Of a DNA stretch of 64,000 bases, positions 8,278 through 15,669 are shown one piece after another. A program made the translations under genes and the position numbers. The notes under the pieces were generated by a model. It saw only the letters and a list, made by a program, of their open reading frames with translations. It searched no databases and was not told where the DNA came from. Within the stretch, counting starts at the first letter, position 1. Each line of letters begins with the position of its first letter. The DNA is taken from positions 15,888-79,887 of the forward strand of contig JALOCD010000004.1 of assembly GCA_023228025.1 (NCBI GenBank), in the 5' to 3' direction. The DNA comes from Prolixibacteraceae bacterium (GTDB lineage: Bacteria; Bacteroidota; Bacteroidia; Bacteroidales; Prolixibacteraceae).

Positions 8278-8299
8278 TTTGTGAAAAGCTTTTCACAAA
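8278..8299. promoter_or_regulatory. Perfect 22-bp palindrome (candidate operator)
   Basis: The half-site TTTGTGAAAAG at 8278-8288 is followed directly by its exact complement (8289-8299), with no spacer. It lies between two divergent putative regulators, just upstream of the leftward gene, where a repressor would block transcription. Confidence 0.65.
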
Positions 8300-8305
8300 T
8301 GTATT

Positions 8306-8358
8306 ACCATATGACAACATATGCAAGTAATTTCAGAAGAAATATTATCATATGACAA
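8306..8358. promoter_or_regulatory. Repeated 'catatgacaa' sites in the divergent control region
   Basis: 'accatatgacaa' (8306-8317) and 'atcatatgacaa' (8347-8358) are two direct copies 41 bases apart. The second contains the ATG start codon (8352-8354) of the rightward HTH gene. A protein bound there could block both transcription and start-site use, as expected for autoregulation; this is inference. Confidence 0.45.
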
Positions 8359-8876
8359 TAAATAATAGGATAGAGCTAATAATCAACTCATTAGAATTAA
8401 ATAATAATTCCTTCAGCATGCGTATTGGTGTTAATTCTACCGTTATTCATAACATTGTAAAGGGTAGAAACGCCCCGAGTTACGACGTTTTACTAAAAAT
8501 ACTATCGTCATTTGACAATATCAATGCAGATTGGCTTATAACTGAAAAGGGGGAAATGATCAACAATAATAAAAGGATAGAATATACAAAATCGTCAACT
8601 GATTCAAACGTAAGCTTAGCCGAGCCAATAGAAAAGATGAAGAGGAAAGAAGACAATCTATCGGCACAAATACTTTCTATCGGAAATCAGTTATCTGGTC
8701 CTTGCCCAAATTGTTCAACAATGAAACATGCCCTGGAACAAACAGAAAGGGCACTTAAACATGCAGAATCTGAGATCGAAGCAAGAAAAGAGACAATTTT
8801 ACTACTTACGGACAAGATAAACAACCTTACTGCTGACGCCCTGAAGGACAGGCAGAAAAGAAAGACTGCTTCTTAA
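8352..8876 (+). CDS. Phage-repressor-like XRE-family HTH protein
   Basis: A 174-residue regulator. Residues 1-65 form an XRE-type helix-turn-helix ('FSMRIGVNSTVIHNIVKGRN' is the recognition part, then 'PSYDVLLKILSSFDNINADW'), the pattern of Bacteroidota prophage and mobile-element repressors. A 'CPNC' pair at Cys118/Cys121 could bind metal. Residues about 122-170 are charged and strongly helical, a likely coiled coil for oligomerisation. There is no peptidase domain, so it would not self-cleave as LexA-type repressors do. It is divergent from the 79-residue gene over a palindromic region. No integrase or phage structural genes are near, so this may be a remnant island. Confidence 0.75.
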   Translation: MTINNRIELIINSLELNNNSFSMRIGVNSTVIHNIVKGRNAPSYDVLLKILSSFDNINADWLITEKGEMINNNKRIEYTKSSTDSNVSLAEPIEKMKRKEDNLSAQILSIGNQLSGPCPNCSTMKHALEQTERALKHAESEIEARKETILLLTDKINNLTADALKDRQKRKTAS

Positions 8877-8918
8877 AAATTTTGTCGTCAAACTTCCTTT
8901 ACTCATCCTTAAACATAT

Positions 8919-8975
8919 AAAGAAATAGCTGCGACTGAATCTGACAATAAGAGATTAAGTCGTAGCTATTTCTTT
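8919..8975. terminator. Hairpin terminator between convergent genes
   Basis: An 18-bp stem, 8919-8936 with 8958-8975 and only one G-T type mismatch, ends in a T-run. It lies between the HTH gene (ending 8876) and the Bro-N gene (ending 9023 on the other strand) and can serve both. Confidence 0.75.
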
Positions 8976-9022
8976 TGCGCCTATTTCCATTTTATTAGTG
9001 GTTAGTGATAAATGGTTAGTGC

Positions 9023-9856
9023 TTAGTCAATTCCTTTATCCTTGTTTTTCAAAATTACTTTTTTAGCACTGAGTGGAGAAATTACTTTTTCACCAGTTTT
9101 TGCTTCCAGTTCCAGGCGTGCATTGCGTGCGATTTCGCCCCTTTGTTTAGCTACTTTTGAGTGTTCTACCATCGAATCAGGGTTCTTTGTTTCCGAAATT
9201 CGTTTGGTCGATAGTTCTGCCAACATATTCAATACCAATTCGGTATTGGTCATATTGTCGCGAAGGTTTTCTTTTTTCAAGCCCTTGAATTGCTTGTATT
9301 CTTTCGCCGTTTTGTCGGCCCAGGTTTTGTAAATGATATCAGTCAAAGTAGCAAAATGTATTCCTTCTACCAAGCCTCTCGATTTCCATTCGTCAGTCAG
9401 GTCTTTGCGTATTTCGATGCTTTTTAACCGTTGGTTTATCCAGTTGTCTGAATATCCAAGCCTTTTATAATCCATCATGGCCTGTTCAATGGATAATTCA
9501 GGGTCCTGTATCTGGTCTAACCGCTCTTTGGCTACCTGGGCAATCCACAGTTTAAAAGGTTCAGCTTTGGGCGAAGGGATGGACTGAATCAAACGGAAAA
9601 GTTGATCGGTATTGGCTACGTCTGTTTTATACTTTTTCCCATCAGAAGCAGGCATTTTCAGTTGTCCGATTTTTTCGGACAACTCACTACCTTCTTTTTG
9701 AAGCTTTTTCTTTAAATCGTTCCAGTATTTTCGGGGCCGGTCCGTATCGGTCAGCACTTCAACGACATTGATGATTGAGAAATACCACTCTTCGGTTTCT
9801 TCGTCCCAAATGGTACGCACTTTGCGCGCTTCAAAGATTTTAATTCCGTCTTTCAT
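9023..9856 (-). CDS. Bro-N domain (phage antirepressor-like) protein
   Basis: A 277-residue protein. The N-terminal half matches the Bro-N domain of baculovirus BRO and phage antirepressor proteins: 'IKIFEARKVRTIWDEETEEW' then 'FSIINVVEVLTDTDRPRKYW', 'GQLKMPASDGK', 'TDQLFRLIQSIPSPKAEPFK'. Bro-N binds DNA in known members. The C-terminal half ('KDLTDEWKSRG', 'HFATLTDIIY', 'NMTNTELVLNMLAELSTKRI') resembles the conserved tail of DinD-like members, linked to DNA damage in E. coli. It may act with the HTH pair next door as an antirepressor, but this is inferred from position. A 10-bp-stem palindrome lies upstream of the start, and a hairpin sequence lies inside the coding region. Confidence 0.8.
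   Translation of the reverse strand: MKDGIKIFEARKVRTIWDEETEEWYFSIINVVEVLTDTDRPRKYWNDLKKKLQKEGSELSEKIGQLKMPASDGKKYKTDVANTDQLFRLIQSIPSPKAEPFKLWIAQVAKERLDQIQDPELSIEQAMMDYKRLGYSDNWINQRLKSIEIRKDLTDEWKSRGLVEGIHFATLTDIIYKTWADKTAKEYKQFKGLKKENLRDNMTNTELVLNMLAELSTKRISETKNPDSMVEHSKVAKQRGEIARNARLELEAKTGEKVISPLSAKKVILKNKDKGID
9661..9683. repeat. Hairpin inside the Bro-N gene
   Basis: GTTGTCCGA (9661-9669) and TCGGACAAC (9675-9683) flank TTTTT. Its core, 'TGTCCGAAAAAATCGGACA' in coding sense, is identical to the core of the intergenic palindrome at 9981-10009. Here it encodes 'LSEKIGQ'. Confidence 0.65.
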
Positions 9857-9896
9857 CCCTTTTGTTGTTAATGAAATACTTTGAACTAATTGTTCC

Positions 9897-9919
9897 GTTG
9901 ACTACAGTTTGTAGTCAAC
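9897..9919. promoter_or_regulatory. Palindrome upstream of the Bro-N gene
   Basis: GTTGACTACA (9897-9906) and TGTAGTCAAC (9910-9919) form a perfect 10-bp inverted repeat with a 3-base centre, about 41 bases before the Bro-N start. The 'ACTACAnnnTGTAGT' core resembles BlaI/MecI-type operators, though no such regulator is visible here. An operator or a leader hairpin are both possible. Confidence 0.5.
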
Positions 9920-9980
9920 TCGTTCTTCTCTTTCTTCAAACTAACTTCTATAAATATTCTAAATTAAAAAGGGCCATTTT

Positions 9981-10009
9981 TCAACTGTCCGAAAAAATCG
10001 GACAGTTGA
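9981..10009. repeat. Perfect 12-bp-stem palindrome
   Basis: TCAACTGTCCGA (9981-9992) and its complement (9998-10009) flank AAAAA. It lies upstream of the Bro-N gene and shares a 19-base core with the hairpin inside that gene. Confidence 0.65.
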
Positions 10010-10086
10010 CTTCTACTTTTATTTCAGTTAATTAATCATATTTTCCCCGTTAACATCATCTGCATCATCCCCGCCCTTACCTCCTC

Positions 10087-10248
10087 CTATTTTTCACACT
10101 CTGCTGCAAATTGGGTTATTCTATCATCTTTATCGCTTAGAACTTGGGCAATAGCGCTTTGTCCTGTTTTAGTAGGCGACAAAAACATCTTGAAATTTTC
10201 AAATGTAGATAATCTCAAAGAATCAATTGTTGCTTTTACTGTGCTGTT
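10087..10248 (-). pseudogene. 3' scrap of an unrecognised gene
   Basis: Between in-frame stops at 10249-10251 and 10087-10089 the minus strand encodes 'STVKATIDSLRLSTFENFKM' and ends 'VLSDKDDRITQFAAECEK'. Codon use looks coding, but there is no start codon near the left end. I do not recognise the family. It may be the tail of a gene cut off when the island inserted. Confidence 0.3.
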
Positions 10249-10354
10249 CTACTACATTTCTGTAAAAATAGATCTTTTCTGTAGGACAGCTACCAATTCC
10301 CCTAAAGAACTTCAGCCATTAAGTTAGTCGCCAAACACACAACACCCCAAAATA

Positions 10355-10382
10355 GAAAGAGGAACCTTTCAGCTCCTCTTTC
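10355..10382 (-). terminator. dnaK terminator hairpin
   Basis: GAAAGAGGA (10355-10363) pairs with TCCTCTTTC (10374-10382) across a 10-base loop, 25 bases beyond the dnaK stop codon. On the minus strand it is followed by 'TATTTT'. Confidence 0.65.
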
Positions 10383-10407
10383 CAAATTCTTTGTCACTTT
10401 TGTCTTA

Positions 10408-12309
10408 TTATTTAACTTCTTCGAAATCTACATCGGTCACTTCACCATCTCCCTTGGTACCTTTTTGCTGAGATGCTTGGGGTTCTCCGGCTTGCGGACC
10501 TGCCTGTGACTGGGCATTGTACATCTCCTGGGATGCAGCCTGAAAGACAGTATTCAACTCTTTAGTTGCCGCATCGATTGCAGCAAAATCCTTGTTTTTA
10601 TGTGCCTCTTTAAGATTGTTCAAGGCAGTCTCAATTGGTGCTTTTTTGTCGGCCGGCAATTTATCGCCAAACTCCTTCATCTGTTTCTCCGTTTGAAAAA
10701 TCAGGGAATCGGCATGGTTCAGTTTTTCGACCTGCTCCCTGGCTTGCTTGTCAGTCTCAGCATTGGCAGCAGCCTCCTCCTTCATCCGTTTGATTTCATC
10801 ATCACTTAGACCTGACGAAGCTTCTATACGGATCGATTGTTCCTTGTTGGTGGCTTTGTCCTTTGCAGTTACATGCAGGATCCCGTTTGCATCAATATCG
10901 AAGGAAACTTCAATCTGCGGAATACCGCGTTGTGCCGGGGGCAGACCGTCGAGGTGGAATTTGCCGATCGTTTTATTGCCTGCAGCCATCGGACGTTCGC
11001 CTTGAAGTACGTGAATTTCTACAGAAGGCTGATTGTCAGAAGCTGTTGTAAATGTCTCGGATTTCTTGGTAGGAATGGTAGTATTTGATTCAATCAGCCG
11101 GGTCATTACACCTCCCATGGTTTCAATACCCAGCGATAGCGGAGTAACATCCAGCAAAAGAACATCTTTCACCTCTCCGGTTAAGACTCCACCCTGAATG
11201 GCAGCGCCTACAGCAACTACTTCATCCGGGTTAACCCCTTTGGATGGTGTTTTACCGAAAAGTTTTTGTACTACATTTTGAATGGCAGGAATACGGGTTG
11301 AACCACCTACCAGGATCACTTCGTCAATGTCGCTGATGGTGAGACCTGCATTCTTCAGAGCCTTGTTACAAGGTTCAATGGTTGCATTGATCAATGAATC
11401 GGAAAGTTTCTCAAATTGTGCACGGGTCAGTTTTTTGACCAGGTGTTTTGGAATACCGTTTACCGGCATGATGTAAGGCAGGTTGATTTCAGTCTCGGTA
11501 GAACTCGAAAGTTCAACTTTGGCTTTTTCGGCTGCCTCTTTCAAGCGCTGTAGCGCCATTGGGTCTTTGCGCAAATCAATGCCTTCGTCGGCCTTGAACT
11601 GATCTGCCAACCAGTCAATGATGACCTGGTCGAAGTCGTCGCCACCCAGGTGGGTATCCCCATCCGTAGATTTTACTTCGAAAACGCCCTCACCCAATTC
11701 CAGGATGGAGATGTCAAAAGTTCCGCCTCCAAGGTCAAATACGGCAATCTTCATGTCCTTGTGCATCTTGTCAAGACCATAAGCAAGCGACGCTGCTGTT
11801 GGCTCGTTAATGATACGGCGAACTTTCAGTCCGGCAATTTCACCGGCCTCTTTGGTCGCCTGGCGTTGAGAGTCGTTAAAATAAGCCGGAACGGTAATAA
11901 CGGCCTCTGTTACCTCTTGTCCCAGATAATCTTCGGCGGTCTTCTTCATCTTCTGAAGGATCATCGCTGAGATCTCTTGCGGAGAATAGAAACGGTCGTC
12001 TATTTTTACACGCGGTGTATTGTTGTCACCCTGAATAACGGCAAAAGGAACCCTGCCAATCTCCTTGGTCACCTGATTGTAGGTCTCTCCCATGAATCGT
12101 TTGATCGATGAGATTGTTTTTGTTGGATTGGTAATAGCCTGTCTTTTGGCCGGATCACCCACCTTACGTTCCCCATTGTCAACAAATGCCACGATCGAGG
12201 GAGTTGTACGTTTGCCTTCACTATTGGGGATCACAACTGGTTCGTTGCCCTCCATGACTGCAACACATGAGTTGGTTGTCCCTAAGTCAATTCCAATAAT
12301 TTTTCCCAT
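10408..12309 (-). CDS. dnaK: Chaperone DnaK (Hsp70)
   Basis: A 633-residue Hsp70 of normal length. The ATPase domain opens with the phosphate-1 motif 'GIDLGTTNSCVAV' and contains 'VITVPAYFNDSQRQATKEAG' and 'AVFDLGGGTFDISILELG'. The interdomain linker reads 'DVLLLDVTPLSLGIETMGG'. The substrate-binding domain and helical lid follow, and the acidic tail ends 'DGEVTDVDFEEVK', the usual DnaK ending. It folds and protects cytoplasmic proteins with DnaJ and GrpE, neither of which is adjacent, so the gene is monocistronic here. The long upstream region (12310-12568) shows no CIRCE element and no sigma-32 type promoter that I can see. Confidence 0.98.
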   Translation of the reverse strand: MGKIIGIDLGTTNSCVAVMEGNEPVVIPNSEGKRTTPSIVAFVDNGERKVGDPAKRQAITNPTKTISSIKRFMGETYNQVTKEIGRVPFAVIQGDNNTPRVKIDDRFYSPQEISAMILQKMKKTAEDYLGQEVTEAVITVPAYFNDSQRQATKEAGEIAGLKVRRIINEPTAASLAYGLDKMHKDMKIAVFDLGGGTFDISILELGEGVFEVKSTDGDTHLGGDDFDQVIIDWLADQFKADEGIDLRKDPMALQRLKEAAEKAKVELSSSTETEINLPYIMPVNGIPKHLVKKLTRAQFEKLSDSLINATIEPCNKALKNAGLTISDIDEVILVGGSTRIPAIQNVVQKLFGKTPSKGVNPDEVVAVGAAIQGGVLTGEVKDVLLLDVTPLSLGIETMGGVMTRLIESNTTIPTKKSETFTTASDNQPSVEIHVLQGERPMAAGNKTIGKFHLDGLPPAQRGIPQIEVSFDIDANGILHVTAKDKATNKEQSIRIEASSGLSDDEIKRMKEEAAANAETDKQAREQVEKLNHADSLIFQTEKQMKEFGDKLPADKKAPIETALNNLKEAHKNKDFAAIDAATKELNTVFQAASQEMYNAQSQAGPQAGEPQASQQKGTKGDGEVTDVDFEEVK

Positions 12310-12449
12310 TTTGTCCTATTTAAACTATTAATATTTTTTTGCTTTTATTTTATCTTAATGACTAATGACAATCAATCTTTGTGCCAATCCTTCCAAAACC
12401 ATTTTTTTTGCGACTATGTGAACCGAAACTTCCATTTCCAGGGATGTGC

Positions 12450-12466
12450 TGTCATATTTTGTGACA
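12450..12466. promoter_or_regulatory. Inverted repeat in the dnaK/NagX divergent region
   Basis: TGTCA (12450-12454) and TGACA (12462-12466) flank seven bases. It is short and could be chance, but it lies in the shared control region upstream of dnaK and its divergent neighbour. Confidence 0.25.
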
Positions 12467-12498
12467 AAACGACAGAAATATTTAGTGAAGCTGGCACA

Positions 12499-12529
12499 TT
12501 TGGCATTTATTCATAATTGGATATCTTTG
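12499..12529 (+). promoter_or_regulatory. Bacteroidota-type promoter for the NagX-like gene
   Basis: TTTG (12499-12502), a 19-base spacer and TATCTTTG (12522-12529) match the known Bacteroidota primary sigma consensus TTTG-N19-TAnnTTTG. Transcription would start about 30 bases before the ATG at 12569. Confidence 0.6.
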
Positions 12530-12568
12530 AATGGAAATACTACATACTATCATTAACATTTAAACCAA

Positions 12569-13705
12569 ATGCAAAAAAAAATTCTAACAGGAAAGCAGGC
12601 TGACCGCCTTGCCTCACTAGATGTTTTACGGGGTTTTGATATGCTCTGGATAATTGGCGGAGGCAGTCTGATCGTTGCCCTCTCGAAAGCCCTTGACTGG
12701 GGCTGGCTGAACGTTGTTGCCGAACAGATGGAGCATGTCAGGTGGGACGGATTTCACTTTGAAGACCTGATATTCCCCCTGTTCATGTTTATCTCCGGAG
12801 TTGCAATCCCTTATGCAATGACCTCCAAAATTGAGAAAGGAGACGACAAATCTCTTCTATTAAAAAAGGCAGCAAAGCGCGGGATCATCCTGATATTGTT
12901 GGGCATCATGTACAATGGCGCCCTGCAGCACGGTTTCTCCAACATGCGTATTCCAAGTGTGCTTGGACAGATTGGGTTCGCCTATTTCTTCGCAGCCACC
13001 ATTGTGATCTACACGAAAAGCATGAAGTCCAGAATTATCTGGCTGGTTGGATTGCTCATCTCCATCGCTACACTTCAGCTGGCTGTTCCGGTTCCAGGGC
13101 AAGGTGCAGGCTTACTGGATCCCGTAAATGGGATCAATGCATGGCTCGACCGATTGCTTATCCCCGGTAGGCTGCACGGAAAAACTTTTGACCCGGAAGG
13201 ACTGCTTTGCAGCATTTCTGCGATTTCCGTTACGCTGATGGGGGCGCTGGCAGGCGGAATCCTTAGGGATGGCAAGCCTGCTTCCGGAAGAAAAGCTTCT
13301 ACCCTTGCCCTCATTGGCGCCTGCCTTGTCGTTGTTGCCCTAACGCTTTCAATCTTCTACCCTATCATCAAAGCAGCCTGGACAGTGCCTTTTGATCTTC
13401 TCACAGCCGGCATCAGCTTTATGCTGTTGGCCTTATTCTATTATTCAATCGATGTCAAAGATTGGGTTAACACCTGGGCGTGGGGAATCGGCAAATACAA
13501 AATACTCTTTTTCAAGGTTATTGGAATGAATTCCATCACTATCTACCTGGCAACCAGGATTTTTGATTTCCGCGATGCCTCCTCCTTCTTCCTCGGATTC
13601 CTTGAACCAGCCCTGGGCAACTGGATCGTGATCCTCGGTGCAATCGCCCTCGAATGGATGTTCCTGCACTTCCTTTTCAAAAATAAGATTTTCCTGAAAG
13701 TGTAG
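12569..13705 (+). CDS. NagX-like multi-pass membrane protein (HGSNAT/DUF5009 family)
   Basis: A 378-residue integral membrane protein of the family that includes NagX and human heparan-alpha-glucosaminide N-acetyltransferase. It opens with the family motif 'RLASLDVLRGFDMLWIIGGG', then 'FHFEDLIFPLFMFISGVAIP', 'KRGIILILLGIMYNG' and 'RIPSVLGQIGFAYFFAATIV'. About ten hydrophobic segments can be counted. Family members are thought to acetylate or handle amino sugars at the inner membrane; in bacteria the gene often lies in N-acetylglucosamine pathways, but no such genes are adjacent here. The substrate is therefore open. A good promoter precedes it, and its end is marked by a palindromic short repeat. 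Confidence 0.85.
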   Translation: MQKKILTGKQADRLASLDVLRGFDMLWIIGGGSLIVALSKALDWGWLNVVAEQMEHVRWDGFHFEDLIFPLFMFISGVAIPYAMTSKIEKGDDKSLLLKKAAKRGIILILLGIMYNGALQHGFSNMRIPSVLGQIGFAYFFAATIVIYTKSMKSRIIWLVGLLISIATLQLAVPVPGQGAGLLDPVNGINAWLDRLLIPGRLHGKTFDPEGLLCSISAISVTLMGALAGGILRDGKPASGRKASTLALIGACLVVVALTLSIFYPIIKAAWTVPFDLLTAGISFMLLALFYYSIDVKDWVNTWAWGIGKYKILFFKVIGMNSITIYLATRIFDFRDASSFFLGFLEPALGNWIVILGAIALEWMFLHFLFKNKIFLKV

Positions 13706-13710
13706 GAAAA

Positions 13711-13882
13711 GTTGAGAGTTGAAAGTGGAAAGTTGAGAGTGGAAAGTTGAGAATTAAAGGTCAGTGGATAAACCTAAAACGAATTTGATTTGACCCGTCC
13801 TGGCAAGCGTTCGATTGAGCGTAACATTTATCATTCAGAATTAACATTCAACTTTCCACTCTCCACTTTCAACTCTCAACTC
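13711..13882. repeat. Short-period inverted repeat between genes
   Basis: The left arm (13711-13750) is built of 'gttgagagt' and 'gaaagtgga' units. The right arm (13849-13882) is its reverse complement apart from one 7-base unit. They enclose about 100 bases between the NagX-like gene and panB. A TATATTTG box at 13888-13895, just after the right arm, may be the panB promoter. Confidence 0.7.
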
Positions 13883-13916
13883 TTTGCTATATTTGTCCCA
13901 ATAAAACTCTAGCGTT

Positions 13917-14735
13917 ATGTCAGTGCACAAAGAGATTAAAAGGGTAACTACCCATGTACTTTCGGAGATGAAACTGCACGGGGAAAAGATATCCATGCTT
14001 ACCTCCTACGACTACAGCATGGCTAAACTGGTGGACCAGGCAGGGATTGACGTAATCCTGGTTGGAGATTCTGCCGCCAATGTCATGGCGGGACACGAAA
14101 CTACCCTCCCAATCACCCTGGATCAGATGATCTACCATGGAAAGTCGGTCGTCAAAGCAGTGACGCGCTGTCTGGTGGTTGTCGATATGCCTTTCGGCAC
14201 TTACCAGGGAAATTCGCTCGAAGCATTGAATTCTGCCATTAAAATCATGAAAATCACCCATGCCGATGCAGTCAAGCTGGAAGGAGGCAGTGAGGTGATC
14301 GAATCGGTACAACGAATCCTGTCGGCAGGGATTCCGGTAATGGGTCACCTCGGTTTAATGCCGCAGTCCATCAACCGTTATGGCACCTATGTGGTTAGGG
14401 CCAAGGAAGAAGATGAAGCCAATAAGCTGCTGAAAGATGCAAAATTGCTCGAAGAGGCTGGATGCTTTGCCATAGTGCTGGAGAAGATTCCGGCAGCGCT
14501 TGGGGCTCAGGTCGCGAAAGAGTTGAAAATCCCAATCATCGGCATTGGCGCCGGTGGTGGCGTAGATGGACAAGTCCTTGTGATCCACGACATGCTCGGC
14601 ATCACCCAGGAGTTTTCACCCAGGTTTCTGCGCCGTTACCACAATCTGGCAGCCGAAATCAAAGGGGCCGTGAGCCACTATATCAACGATGTAAAATCGA
14701 TGGATTTCCCTAATGAAAAAGAGCAGTACGAGTGA
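13917..14735 (+). CDS. panB: 3-methyl-2-oxobutanoate hydroxymethyltransferase
   Basis: A 272-residue PanB, of usual length. It transfers a hydroxymethyl group from methylene-tetrahydrofolate to 2-oxoisovalerate to make ketopantoate, the first committed step to pantothenate and CoA. Motifs: 'MLTSYDYSMAKLVDQAGIDV' then 'LVGDSAANVMAGHETTLPIT', 'ADAVKLEGG', 'VMGHLGLMPQS', 'IIGIGAGGGVDGQVLV' and 'HDMLG'. panC and panD are not adjacent. The start is the ATG at 13917, with a TATATTTG -7 box 22 bases before it and no strong Shine-Dalgarno, as is usual in this phylum. Confidence 0.97.
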   Translation: MSVHKEIKRVTTHVLSEMKLHGEKISMLTSYDYSMAKLVDQAGIDVILVGDSAANVMAGHETTLPITLDQMIYHGKSVVKAVTRCLVVVDMPFGTYQGNSLEALNSAIKIMKITHADAVKLEGGSEVIESVQRILSAGIPVMGHLGLMPQSINRYGTYVVRAKEEDEANKLLKDAKLLEEAGCFAIVLEKIPAALGAQVAKELKIPIIGIGAGGGVDGQVLVIHDMLGITQEFSPRFLRRYHNLAAEIKGAVSHYINDVKSMDFPNEKEQYE

Positions 14736-14740
14736 AATAA

Positions 14741-14854
14741 TTAGTTGATGTGTTGATGTGAGGATTTGAAGATGAGTTATGAAACTTGAGAAAATGAGGA
14801 ATTATACATCCATCAGCAAATCAACACATCTGCAAATCAACTAATCAACACATC
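14741..14854. repeat. Short-period inverted repeat after panB
   Basis: 'ttagttgatgtgttgatgtg' (14741-14760) and a complementary, slightly longer right arm (14818-14854, units 'caacacatc' and 'aaatcaact') surround about 60 bases. It belongs to the same structural class as the other gene-end repeats in the window. Confidence 0.65.
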
Positions 14855-14866
14855 ATTGTCAAAGGC

Positions 14867-15556
14867 ATGCAAGAAAAAAAGCTTGAGGTTCTCTTTGAGG
14901 ACAATCACCTCATCGCCATCAATAAACGCTGTGGGGATATTGTACAGGGGGATAAGACCGGAGATAGCCCAGTCGGGGAAGAGATAAAAGCCTATCTGAA
15001 GGAGAAGTACCACAAACCGGGAAATGTTTTTTTGGGAGTGACCCACCGGCTGGATCGGCCAACGAGCGGCGTACTACTTTTTGCCAGAACTTCAAAGTCT
15101 CTTACCAGGATGAATGAACTTTTCAAAAATGAAGGGGAGATCAGAAAAACATACTGGGCAGTTGTTGATGTCAGACCAGACCCCCTGGAGGCCACCCTGG
15201 AGCATTGGCTGGTTCGCAACGAGAAACAGAACAAGTCTTTTGCCTATCCAAGTGAGCAGAAGGAGTCAAAAAAGGCATCGCTTACCTATCGTTACCTTTC
15301 TTCTTCCGATCGTTTTCATCTGCTGGAAATTGAACTTCACACAGGGCGGCATCACCAGATCAGGGCGCAGCTGGCAGCCATAGGACTTCATATCAAAGGC
15401 GATCTGAAATATGGATTTCCAAGATCCAACAAGGATGGCGGCATCCACCTACATGCCCGTACCATCCGTTTTATCCATCCCGTCACCCTTGAACCGGTAA
15501 CCATCACCGCACCCGTTCCAAACGATCCCGTATGGAATTTTTTCGGACAATTATAA
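14867..15556 (+). CDS. RluA-family pseudouridine synthase
   Basis: A 229-residue enzyme that isomerises uridine to pseudouridine in structured RNA. The catalytic block is 'GVTHRLDRPTSGVLLFART', in which the Asp of 'HRLDRPTSG' is the nucleophile. Further family motifs are 'LEVLFEDNHLIAINKR' at the N-terminus and 'ELHTGRHHQIRAQLAAIG' towards the end. It lacks an N-terminal S4 domain, like the shorter RluA-type members, so the target (23S rRNA or tRNA) cannot be told. It is likely transcribed alone after the panB-end repeat, converging on the pst operon. Confidence 0.9.
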   Translation: MQEKKLEVLFEDNHLIAINKRCGDIVQGDKTGDSPVGEEIKAYLKEKYHKPGNVFLGVTHRLDRPTSGVLLFARTSKSLTRMNELFKNEGEIRKTYWAVVDVRPDPLEATLEHWLVRNEKQNKSFAYPSEQKESKKASLTYRYLSSSDRFHLLEIELHTGRHHQIRAQLAAIGLHIKGDLKYGFPRSNKDGGIHLHARTIRFIHPVTLEPVTITAPVPNDPVWNFFGQL

Positions 15557-15669
15557 ATGCAAGATCTGACGAATGCAGAATCACCGGGAAAAAACTTTGC
15601 CCAATATTTGCGTGCAACACAAAATCTGCAATTACTGATCCCATCATGAACCTTGATAACTCAGGATAA

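Larger units (their letters stand above)
10010..10407. other. Intergenic stretch with a gene scrap and the dnaK terminator
   Basis: About 400 bases without an intact gene. It contains a 53-codon open minus-strand scrap (10087-10248) and the dnaK terminator (10355-10382). I see nothing else. Confidence 0.5.

Noticed and set aside
8025..9856. Intact prophage or integrative element
   Set aside because: Only regulator-type genes are present; no integrase, transposase, att repeats or structural genes are seen in the window.
13920..14348. 142-codon open frame antisense to panB
   Set aside because: It lies wholly inside panB on the other strand, is His/Arg/Asp-rich without family motifs and is explained by codon bias of the real gene.
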